NCBI GenBank assembly: GCA_026708265.1
Contig: JAPOVI010000049.1
Location: forward strand, 1-32,908
Direction of reading: 5' to 3'
Source of the DNA: Acidobacteriota bacterium
GTDB lineage: Bacteria > Acidobacteriota > Vicinamibacteria > Vicinamibacterales > UBA8438
DNA: 32,908 nt
The position numbers and the translations under genes are program-made. The notes beneath the pieces were generated by a model that did no database searches, was not told where the DNA came from, and saw only the letters and a list, made by a program, of their open reading frames with translations. Below are positions 15,284 to 22,526 of the stretch, piece after piece (within the stretch, counting starts at the first letter, position 1; each line of letters starts with the position of its first letter).

Positions 15284-15672
15284 CGGAAGAAGGGCGCCGC
15301 GAGAGCGCGCGCGCCGAGCTCGCTCTCGCCGACGAGGAGCTTCGCGCGGCGGAGGCGCTGCTTCGCGACGGCGTTCCGCGTATCGCGATCGGACGCGTCT
15401 ACTTCGCCGTCTTCCACGCCGTGCGCGCGCAACTCTACGCCGAGGGCTTCGAGCCTCGGACGCACGGCGGCGCGCAGCACCTGTTCAATCTCCACTTCGT
15501 CCGGAGCGGCCGGTACGAGCCGTCCACGTCGCGGCTGATCGCGAGGCTCCAGAAGTACCGGGAGGACGCCGACTACGCCCCGGCCTTCGTGGTCGACGAG
15601 CGCGGCGCGCGCGAGGACCTGGACGCCGGGCGCCGATTCGTCGCCGAGGTGCGCGCGGCGCTCGCCGGCTGA
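15280..15672 (+). CDS. HEPN-domain protein paired with the nucleotidyltransferase
   Basis: The 130-residue helical product has a HEPN pattern: ARAELALADEELRAAEALL, then AIGRVYFAVFHAVRAQLYAEG (about 36-56) and a late YREDADYAP segment (about 93-101). It matches the HEPN group that reads 'YREKADY' at that point rather than toxins with the Rx4-6H RNase motif, since no His follows Arg94 at the expected distance. The GTG start overlaps the upstream stop (GTGA). The pair is isolated between a divergent and a convergent gene, with only eight bases to the next stop. It may be a two-gene toxin-antitoxin-like module, but the toxin activity is less sure than in canonical HepT. Confidence 0.82.
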   Translation: MTEEGRRESARAELALADEELRAAEALLRDGVPRIAIGRVYFAVFHAVRAQLYAEGFEPRTHGGAQHLFNLHFVRSGRYEPSTSRLIARLQKYREDADYAPAFVVDERGAREDLDAGRRFVAEVRAALAG

Positions 15673-15680
15673 GCGAGACC

Positions 15681-16415
15681 TCAACCCGCCGGGACGCGTT
15701 CAGCCTGCGTGATCGGCGCGCGCCGCGCGCTCGGCCGGGTTGCGCACACGCGCTCCCCGGCCCAGATGAGGACGATGCCGGCGAGCTCGCCGACATAGAG
15801 GGCCTCGACGAGCCCCGCCTTCGCCAGCGAGCCGCCGATGCCGGGGAGCAGCGCGCCGGCCGCGATCAGGGCGTTGCCCGCCGCACGGTGCCCGGCGTTG
15901 GTGGTCTTCCAGAAGCGCCACGCGCTGAGGGCCGCACCCCCGACGAGGAAGACGACGGCGTAGCCGTTGATGAACGGGGTGAGCAGGCGCACCCATCCCC
16001 AGGCGAGGACGGCGCCGGAGGGGCGATGCGCTTCCAGCGCTTCGGGCACGGCCGGCGAGAGCAGCACGAGCACACCCGCCGCCACCACGAACGGCAGGCT
16101 GACGGCGGTGGCGCAGTTGGCGAAGCGGCGGGACGCCAGCAGGTAGAGCGACCCCTGGGCCAGCGGGTAGCCGCCGAGGACGGCGCCCGCGACGTACCAC
16201 AGCTTCGTCAGGAGCACCGTGTTGCCGGCGAGCGTGACGACCGACTCCAGGGCCGTGCCCAGGCCGTAGCAGGCGACGCCGGCCACCCACCACCCGATGT
16301 GCGGGGTCGGCCGCACCCGGTACTTGCGGAGCAGCGTCCACGCGAACGCCGCCGCGACGACGGTGGTCGCGATGGGCAGGTAGTGCACCCACCCGATCTC
16401 CGATGGCCCTGCCAT
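15681..16415 (-). CDS. Seven-transmembrane protein of unknown function
   Basis: The 244-residue product has seven clear hydrophobic segments (for example YLPIATTVVAAAFAWTLL, WWVAGVACYGLGTALE, FVVAAGVLVLLSPAV and YVGELAGIVLIWAGE), a small basic loop after the first, and an Arg-rich C-terminal tail. The ATG has GGGAGA five bases upstream. It lies 59 bases after asd on the same strand and may be read with it. I do not recognise a named family; the topology resembles the 7TM sensing modules seen at the front of some histidine kinases, but there is no output domain. It could be a small-molecule sensor or transporter; neither can be shown. Confidence 0.8.
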   Translation of the reverse strand: MAGPSEIGWVHYLPIATTVVAAAFAWTLLRKYRVRPTPHIGWWVAGVACYGLGTALESVVTLAGNTVLLTKLWYVAGAVLGGYPLAQGSLYLLASRRFANCATAVSLPFVVAAGVLVLLSPAVPEALEAHRPSGAVLAWGWVRLLTPFINGYAVVFLVGGAALSAWRFWKTTNAGHRAAGNALIAAGALLPGIGGSLAKAGLVEALYVGELAGIVLIWAGERVCATRPSARRAPITQAERVPAG

Positions 16416-16474
16416 GGCTTCTCCCGCGCCGACCGAGAGCGCGCACGCGCCGGGCGGCGGCGCTCCGTCGAGCC

Positions 16475-17575
16475 TCAGAGCCTTCCCAGGAGGATCAGCA
16501 GCATGCGGCGCAGGGGCTCCGCCGCGCCCCAGAGCAGCTGGTCGCCCACCGTGAAGCACGTCAGGTAGTCGGGACCGAACGTGGTCTTGCGGATGCGCCC
16601 CACCGGTACGTGCAGGTGGCCGGAGACGGCGGCCGGCGTCAGCCGGTCGTACGTCTCGTCGCGGTCGTTCGGTACGACCTCCACCCAGTCGTTGGCGCCG
16701 GCGATCCCGGCCTCGAGGTCGGCGAGGGGAACGTCCGCCGTCAGCTTGACCGTCACCGCCTGGCTGTGGCATCGCATCGCGCCCACCCGGACGCACTGCC
16801 CGTCGATGGGCACGTAGCGCCCGGTGCCCAGGATCTTGTTGGCCTCGTTGGCGGCCTTCCATTCCTCCCGGGTCTGGCCGTTGTCCACGGCGCCGCCGAT
16901 CCAGGGAATGAGGCTGGCGGCCAGCGGCACCTCGAAGTGCTCCGTGGGGAGCGCACCGTTCCGCATGCGACCCGTGACGAGGCGCTCGAGCTCCAGCGCC
17001 GTTTGCCCGGGCGCGTGGCAGCCACCGAGATCGCGCATCTGCCGGACCAGCTCCGTCATGTGCCGAGCTCCTGCGCCGGACGCCGACTGGTAGGTCATGC
17101 ACGTCATCCACTCGACCCAACCCTGGTCGAACAGTCCCTGCAGCCCCATCAGCATCAGGCTCACGGTGCAGTTGCCGCCGATGAAGTCCCGCGTGCCGGA
17201 GTCGAGCGCCTCGTCGATGACCCGCCGGTTCACGGGGTCGAGGACGATGACGCTGGTCTGCTGCATGCGCAGGGCCGACGCGGCGTCGATCCAGTAGCCG
17301 TTCCAGCCGCCGTCGCGCAGCGCCCGGTAGACGGACCGCGTGTAGTCGCCGCCCTGGCAGGTCACCACGATGTCGGTCCCGGCCAGCGCGCGCGCGTCCT
17401 TCGCGTCACCGAGCGGCGCCGGGTCGCGTCCGCCCACCGCCGGGCCCGGCTGGCCGACCTGCGAGGTCGAGAAGAACACCGGGTCGAACCCGGTGAAGTC
17501 GCCCTCCGTCGCCATCCGATCCAGCAGCACCGACCCGACCATCCCCCGCCAGCCGACGAACCCTACGGTCTTCAT
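16475..17575 (-). CDS. asd: Aspartate-semialdehyde dehydrogenase
   Basis: The 366-residue protein is the enterobacterial-type Asd, length included (E. coli enzyme 367). It shows the NADP-binding start VGFVGWRGMVGSVL, the catalytic cysteine in GGNCTVSLMLMGLQGLF (Cys136), YQSASGAGARHMTEL, and the late segment VGAMRCHSQAVTVKL. It converts aspartyl-phosphate to aspartate semialdehyde with NADPH, the branch point to lysine, diaminopimelate, methionine and threonine. The ATG is preceded by AAGGGAG. The 7TM gene follows closely; RNase D lies 159 bases upstream on the same strand. No other amino-acid biosynthesis gene is next to it. I see nothing missing or unusual. Confidence 0.96.
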   Translation of the reverse strand: MKTVGFVGWRGMVGSVLLDRMATEGDFTGFDPVFFSTSQVGQPGPAVGGRDPAPLGDAKDARALAGTDIVVTCQGGDYTRSVYRALRDGGWNGYWIDAASALRMQQTSVIVLDPVNRRVIDEALDSGTRDFIGGNCTVSLMLMGLQGLFDQGWVEWMTCMTYQSASGAGARHMTELVRQMRDLGGCHAPGQTALELERLVTGRMRNGALPTEHFEVPLAASLIPWIGGAVDNGQTREEWKAANEANKILGTGRYVPIDGQCVRVGAMRCHSQAVTVKLTADVPLADLEAGIAGANDWVEVVPNDRDETYDRLTPAAVSGHLHVPVGRIRKTTFGPDYLTCFTVGDQLLWGAAEPLRRMLLILLGRL

Positions 17576-17734
17576 CGCTCCCTTCCTCTGCTCCTCGATG
17601 CGCTCCGGGGTGCGTCGCGACCTGCGTCCACCTGTCCCGGCCTCTGCGGCCGGCAAGGCTGCGAACGGGCACCGCCCTGATCGGCAACCCTCTCCGCTCG
17701 GGCAGGCGCGCAACCCCGGATCATACGCCGTCGG

Positions 17735-18787
17735 TCAGTCGTCGAGTAGCTCCTGCTGCCACGGCAGGAGCGCAGCGCGGGCGGCGTCGCCCTCGACCGC
17801 AATCCGCTCGAGCGCCGCCCGTGGGGCGATCAGGTCGGCGTCGATGCCCAGCTCCTTCGCTGTCCGGTCGCGCCGGCCGCGGAGCGCGGCGACGCGCCGG
17901 TCCTGGGCCCGCGTGAACTGCGGGCGCGCCCGGCCAGGCGGCCGGCGCGGCCACTCGGCCTCGTCGAGGTCCAGGGCCTCCTCCACGGCGCTCGTGAAGC
18001 GCGCGAGGCGTCCGCTCCGCAGCCCGCGGGGCGCGACCCGCTCGCCGCGGTCGAGCCTGCCCGCGGCGTCGACGAGGTCCGCGTTGGAGAGAACGTGGAA
18101 CGGCGGCCGATCCGCAGCCTCCGCCTCCCGTTCCCGCCAGCGCCACAACGCGCGCAACACGGCCGCGGCGCGCGGCCGGAGCACGTGGCTGCCGCGCACG
18201 CGCCACTCGGTCTCCGGGTCCCGCTCGCGCACCACTCGCGCCGCGTCGACCACGCGCCGGCACGACTCCTCCAGCCACGCCCGGCGGCCGAGCTCGTCGA
18301 GACGCCGCCCGAGCCGCTCCGCGAGCCGCAGCAGGTAGTGCGTGTCGTTGCGCGCGTACTGCGCGAGCCGCGGTGGAAGTGGCCGGAGCGCCCAGTTGGC
18401 GGTCTGCGGGCCCTTCGTGAGCGCGACGCCGAAGTGCTCGGCCACCAGCGCCGCATAGCCGTAGCGGGGGGCGCCCGTCAGCCGGGCCGCGATCATCGTG
18501 TCGAACACCGCCGACGGGGCGCCGAATCCGAGCCGGTAGAGCATGCGCAGGTCGAAGTCGGCGCCGTGCATGACGATCTCGACGCCCGACAAGGCCTGGA
18601 GCAGCGGCGCCAGGTCCAGAGCGGCCAGCGGATCGACGAGCTCGTCCGCCTCGTCGAGACCGATCTGCACCAGGCAGACCTTCTCGCGGTAACAGTGCAG
18701 GCTGTCGGCCTCGGTGTCGACGCCGACCCGGTCCGTCGCCGCGATGCGCGCGACGAGGCCGGCGAGCGCGCTCGGGATGTCGATCAC
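17735..18787 (-). CDS. rnd: Ribonuclease D (3'-5' exoribonuclease)
   Basis: The product (350 residues from the chosen GTG) has the three DEDDy exonuclease motifs: VGVDTEADSL (Asp24, Glu26), MHGADFDLRML (Asp79) and YARNDTHYLL (Tyr144, Asp148). A helical region follows with an HRDC-like segment (FHVLSNADLVDAA). RNase D trims the 3' ends of tRNA and other stable RNAs using two metal ions. The start VIDIPSALAGL matches the usual first residues of the family; a GTG at 18874, just after the upstream transporter stop, would add 29 residues of linker-like sequence and cannot be excluded. No strong ribosome site is visible at either. Confidence 0.93.
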   Translation of the reverse strand: MIDIPSALAGLVARIAATDRVGVDTEADSLHCYREKVCLVQIGLDEADELVDPLAALDLAPLLQALSGVEIVMHGADFDLRMLYRLGFGAPSAVFDTMIAARLTGAPRYGYAALVAEHFGVALTKGPQTANWALRPLPPRLAQYARNDTHYLLRLAERLGRRLDELGRRAWLEESCRRVVDAARVVRERDPETEWRVRGSHVLRPRAAAVLRALWRWREREAEAADRPPFHVLSNADLVDAAGRLDRGERVAPRGLRSGRLARFTSAVEEALDLDEAEWPRRPPGRARPQFTRAQDRRVAALRGRRDRTAKELGIDADLIAPRAALERIAVEGDAARAALLPWQQELLDD

Positions 18788-18884
18788 GGCCGGCGAATCG
18801 TGCCCCGACCCACCCGTGTTCGCCCGGCCCTCCTCGGTATCCGACCGACCCGGCAGTAGTCCGCTCCGTGCCACGGCGCTGACC

Positions 18885-20102
18885 CTATCCGGCGAGTCCG
18901 AACACGCGGGCCAGCTGGACCAGCGAGAGCCCGGAGATGACGAGAACGACGAGCGCGCCGAGGACGTTCGCGAGGCGCGAGTTGCGGTGCTCCCCCATGA
19001 CCGCACCGCGGTTCGCCACGATGAGCAGCAGCACCAGCGTGATGGGCAGGACGACCGCGTTGCCGGCCTGGGCCAGGAGGATGATCTGGTACGGCGACGC
19101 CCCGAGGAAGATCCCGCAGAACATTCCGGTCAGCAGCACGAAGCCCCAGAGGGCCCGGAAGCGCCGGCTCCGGAGGTCGCCTCCCCAGCCCATCGCGCCG
19201 CCCGCGGCGTAGGCGGCAGCGAGCGGTGCGGTGATGGCCGAGGTGAGGCCGGCCGAGAAGAGCCCGACCCCGAAGAACAACGGCGCGGCGCGGCCGAGCA
19301 GCGGCTCGAGGCGCGCCGCGACCGTCGCCGCATCGGCCGCGTCGGCTCCCTGCCCGAGCAGCGGAGAGGCGGCAATCACGACCGCGGCCGTGGTCAGGCC
19401 CCCGAGCGCCACCGAGAACAGGGTGTCGCGCCGGCTCTCGCGGATGTTCTCGTCGTTCCGCGCCGCGTCCGGCCAGCGCTCGAGCGTGGCGCTCGCGTGG
19501 AGGAACAGGTTGTAGGGGATGACCGTCGTGCCGATCAGAGCCAGCACGGTGAGCAGCGCCCCCGGCGGTACGCGGGGCACCAGCATCCCCGACAGAAGCT
19601 GGCCGAGGCCGGGCGCGCTCAGCGCGGCGACGACGCAGAACACCACGCTCATCAGCGCCACGAGGCCGACCAGGGCGTTCTGGATCGTCTTGTAGGTCCC
19701 GGCCATCAGCACGGCGCCGGCCACCCCGCCCACGATCGCCACCAGCAGCCCCTGCGGCAACCCGGTCAGCAGGCTGACGCCCAGCGACGCGCCGAGCAGG
19801 TTGCCGGTCTGGAAGGCCGCGTTCCCGACCAGGATGGTCACTGCGATGAGACCGAGGACCCCGGACCGCAGCACCGGGTGCGCCACGCTGTCGCGGATGG
19901 CCTCGGCGAAGCCGCGGCGGCCGGCAAGGCCCACCCGCGCCGCCATGGTCTGCAGGGTGACGGTGGCGGTCACCGAGAACAGGACCGCCCAGGGCAGGGC
20001 GGTCCCGTAGCCCGCGCCGGCCCGGCTCGCGGTCACGATGGTGCCGGGTCCGATGAAGGCGGCGGCGACGAGGAAGCCCGGCCCCACGCGGAATCTGCTC
20101 AT
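18885..20102 (-). CDS. NRAMP-related metal transporter with non-canonical site
   Basis: The 405-residue protein has about 11 membrane segments and the overall NRAMP layout: GPGFLVAAAFIGPGT in the first segment, GNAAFQTGNLLGASLG in the third, and TTVIPYNLFLHASAT in the sixth. In canonical manganese/iron NRAMPs the first helix reads DPGN and the sixth has Met-Pro-His; here they are Gly18-Pro19-Gly20-Thr21 and Ile195-Pro196-Tyr197. The coordinating Asp, Asn and Met are therefore absent. A clade with GPGT at this place exists in several phyla and is usually labelled 'Nramp family' without proven substrate. It lies 73 bases after the methyltransferase gene and about 97 bases before the chosen RNase D start, same strand. 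Metal choice cannot be told. Confidence 0.85.
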   Translation of the reverse strand: MSRFRVGPGFLVAAAFIGPGTIVTASRAGAGYGTALPWAVLFSVTATVTLQTMAARVGLAGRRGFAEAIRDSVAHPVLRSGVLGLIAVTILVGNAAFQTGNLLGASLGVSLLTGLPQGLLVAIVGGVAGAVLMAGTYKTIQNALVGLVALMSVVFCVVAALSAPGLGQLLSGMLVPRVPPGALLTVLALIGTTVIPYNLFLHASATLERWPDAARNDENIRESRRDTLFSVALGGLTTAAVVIAASPLLGQGADAADAATVAARLEPLLGRAAPLFFGVGLFSAGLTSAITAPLAAAYAAGGAMGWGGDLRSRRFRALWGFVLLTGMFCGIFLGASPYQIILLAQAGNAVVLPITLVLLLIVANRGAVMGEHRNSRLANVLGALVVLVISGLSLVQLARVFGLAG

Positions 20103-20175
20103 GCGTCTCGTCCTCCGTCCGCCCGGATCCGGCCCTGCTACGGGTTCGTCGTGCGTCCGAAGCCTGCGGATCGCA

Positions 20176-20907
20176 CTACTTCGTCGCGGAGAACGCGATG
20201 ACGGGAGGGTCCCGGAGGAAATCGTCCCAGAAGGGATTGCCGCGCTCCCCGGGCTCCAGGGAGACGCCGAGCCACCGGAACTCGCGGAATCCGGTCTCCC
20301 GGAACGCCTCGTCGTAGGTCTGCGGCTCGAGGTAGAAGTTGTTGAACTCGAGCTCGGACCCGTCGTCGTTCGTGAGCCGGTAGCGGATCGGGGCTCCTTC
20401 GTACGGAGTGCGGGGGCCGGTCTTCTCGATGCCGTACTGGCGGAACGACACGGTTCCCCGGGGAGGACGCATGACGTTGTCGTTGAATCCGACGATGCGT
20501 CCCCCCGGCCGCAGCGCGTGGTGGCAGACCCGGCAGAAACGGACCAGCTTGTCGCGCGTTCCGGCGTAGTGCAGGAAGTACATGGCCACCACGACGTCCG
20601 CGGCGCCCGCGGTCGGCTCGAAGTCCGCCGCGTCCCGACAGACGAACCGGCAGCCGAGCGGCTCCCGCTCCTCCTCCTGCTCGGCCAGCCGGATCATCTC
20701 CCGGGAGACGTCCACGCCCGTGACCGCGGCCGCGCCGGCCCGCTTGAGCAGGCGGGTGTAGAAGCCCCCGCCGCAGGCCAGGTCCAGCATCGTCAGGCCC
20801 CGGATGTCCCCAAGCGCGTCGAACAGCGTGTAGCGCTCGATCGCCGAGCGGAACGGCAGTCGCTTGGACTGCTGGTACAGGTCGGCGATGGCGTCGTACT
20901 GGCTCAT
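20176..20907 (-). CDS. Class I SAM-dependent methyltransferase
   Basis: The 243-residue product has the Rossmann methyltransferase motifs: YDAIADLYQQSK at the start, motif I MLDLACGGGFYTRLL (about 40-54), the acidic turn GVDVSREMI (about 64-72), DVVVAMYFLHYAGT and LRPGGRIVGFND. These bind S-adenosylmethionine; the acceptor is not predictable. The C-terminal third (YGIEKTGPRTPYEG, LEFNNFYLEPQTYDEAF) resembles toxin- or small-molecule-type O/N-methyltransferases. The ATG overlaps the stop of the small membrane protein by four bases (ATGA), so both are made from one message; this also explains the weak ribosome site. Confidence 0.88.
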   Translation of the reverse strand: MSQYDAIADLYQQSKRLPFRSAIERYTLFDALGDIRGLTMLDLACGGGFYTRLLKRAGAAAVTGVDVSREMIRLAEQEEEREPLGCRFVCRDAADFEPTAGAADVVVAMYFLHYAGTRDKLVRFCRVCHHALRPGGRIVGFNDNVMRPPRGTVSFRQYGIEKTGPRTPYEGAPIRYRLTNDDGSELEFNNFYLEPQTYDEAFRETGFREFRWLGVSLEPGERGNPFWDDFLRDPPVIAFSATK

Positions 20908-21236
20908 GGGGCGCCCGGTTCCCGGCCCGCGGCGGCGGAGCGAATCTCCACCCCGGCGCGGGTGGCGGCGCCGGCCAGGCCGAGGACGGCCCCCGTCCAG
21001 ACGCCCACCGCCCAGCCGAGAACGGCTTGCAGCGTGAATTCCACCCCCATGGTGACGAGCACGCCGGCGGCCACGATGCCGGCCGCGGCGCCGCCCAGCG
21101 CCAGCGCGATGGCGAACCAGACCTCCCGCTTCCTTCCACGGTCGAGCCGATCCGCGATCCGGTCGAGCTGGTCCGCGACGAGCATCGCCGTGTGCAGGCG
21201 CTCGGCTCGGTCGAGCTGCTCCTTCTCGCCTGTCAC
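20904..21236 (-). CDS. Small membrane protein coupled to the methyltransferase
   Basis: The 110-residue product has a charged amphipathic N-terminal part (EKEQLDRAERLHTAMLVADQLDRIADRLDRG) likely to form a coiled or amphipathic helix, then two membrane segments (about 39-64 and 70-95) and a short charged tail. The GTG start at 21236 is preceded by GGAGGGCGGAGA, an excellent ribosome site. It overlaps the methyltransferase gene by four bases. I do not recognise a family; it may anchor or regulate the methyltransferase at the membrane, but this rests only on the gene overlap. Confidence 0.72.
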   Translation of the reverse strand: MTGEKEQLDRAERLHTAMLVADQLDRIADRLDRGRKREVWFAIALALGGAAAGIVAAGVLVTMGVEFTLQAVLGWAVGVWTGAVLGLAGAATRAGVEIRSAAAGREPGAP

Positions 21237-21327
21237 TCTCCGCCCTCCTCCTCGTCGGTGGTCGCGGGCCGCCACCCGTGCCCGGCATCCATCGATGCCG
21301 CGCCCGGACCGCTCACCGGCGCGATCG

Positions 21328-22248
21328 TCAGCGCGCCTCCTCCGCCCGGGCGCCCGCGAGCATGTTGCCCATCGCGTAGTTCCCCTCGTGGCACGCGTAC
21401 TCGAACAGGGTGCCCTCCATGGCCGTCATCGGGATCGAAGCCGTCCAGGGCCCCGACCAGATGGCCGGGTCCGTGACCGTCACCCGGTAGTCGATGGTGT
21501 CGTCGTCGACGCGGGTGAAGCGCTCGACCACCGTGAGCCCCTCGGTCCCGCCGAACGCGGTCAGGCCGCGCGCGGTCACCTTCCCGGCGAAGTTGGTCGT
21601 CTCGACGACGAGCGTGTCGCCTTCCCACCGGCCGCGCGAATCCCCCAGCCACTGCCGGACTCCCGAGACGGGCGTGCCGTCCAGCGGGACGATGCGCGCC
21701 TCGTGCACCATCTCCACGAGGATCGCCACGTGATCCGGCGTCTGCACGATGTGGTAGTTGTGGTTGTAGAACCCCGGCATCATGGCGCCCGGCAGCCCGC
21801 GCGTGATGCACCGATCGTACGCGTTGAAGGAGTGCACCGAGGCGGGTCCCCCGCCCCCGGCCGCGGCCGCGCGCCGGGCGTTCACGCGTTCCTCCTCCGC
21901 GGGAATCAACGCCGGGAGCTTCCCGTCCGGCGGATCGACGACCAGTGACGTGCGCATCGAGAGCTCGCCCTTCTCCAGCCAGTAGTCGTTGTAGGCGCCG
22001 GCGTCGTACGCCGATATCCCGGAGCCGGGATTCCTCTCCGCCCACTCCTCCTCGGTGAGGAACTCGCGGCCCTCGAGATCGTCGGGGCGCTCGAGCGGCG
22101 TCGTGGTGGTGTTGGTCCACGCCCCCTGCAGGTCGGGATGCCCCCACGGCGTCCGCGGCGCGGAAGCAGTCTCCTGTGCCACGGCCGCGGGCACGACGAG
22201 TAGCGACGCGAACGCCAGCAGCGAGTAAGCGACGTGTCGGCGGGTCAT
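21328..22248 (-). CDS. Secreted protein of unknown function (PWGHPDLQG family)
   Basis: The 306-residue product starts with a signal peptide (MTRRHVAYSLLAFASLLVVPAAVAQ) and continues APRTPWGHPDLQGAWTN, a start seen in many secreted proteins of Acidobacteriota and related bacteria (recalled, not searched). Later parts include CITRGLPGAMMPGFYNHNYHIVQTP, WEGDTLVVETTNF and ALFEYACHEGNYAMGNML-like segments, suggesting a lipocalin-like beta fold with conserved His, Asn and Cys. I know no characterised member. The ATG is preceded by AAGGAG at about nine bases. It is on the same strand as, and 91 bases before, the small membrane protein/methyltransferase pair. Confidence 0.82.
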   Translation of the reverse strand: MTRRHVAYSLLAFASLLVVPAAVAQETASAPRTPWGHPDLQGAWTNTTTTPLERPDDLEGREFLTEEEWAERNPGSGISAYDAGAYNDYWLEKGELSMRTSLVVDPPDGKLPALIPAEEERVNARRAAAAGGGGPASVHSFNAYDRCITRGLPGAMMPGFYNHNYHIVQTPDHVAILVEMVHEARIVPLDGTPVSGVRQWLGDSRGRWEGDTLVVETTNFAGKVTARGLTAFGGTEGLTVVERFTRVDDDTIDYRVTVTDPAIWSGPWTASIPMTAMEGTLFEYACHEGNYAMGNMLAGARAEEAR

Positions 22249-22526
22249 CGGAGCGCTCCTTTCGGCAGCCGTGCCGGGCTTCTGGGGCCGTCTTCGCCAG
22301 CGTCCCGGGACGCCTGCCGTCCCGAAGACGGAGTCACAGTGGCTCATCATAGCGCCGCCCGCCGATGGTGCGCACCCGGACCGCCCGTTGGGCGCAGCGG
22401 GCGCGGCGGGAGTCCGCGCCGGCGCGTACCCCGGCGTCGCCGTTCCGCGGCGCAGGCGCCGGGCGAGGGGTGTGCGGCACCGCGCGAAGCACCGGTCGCC
22501 GGGCGCGATCCGCGCGGTCGTGCCCG

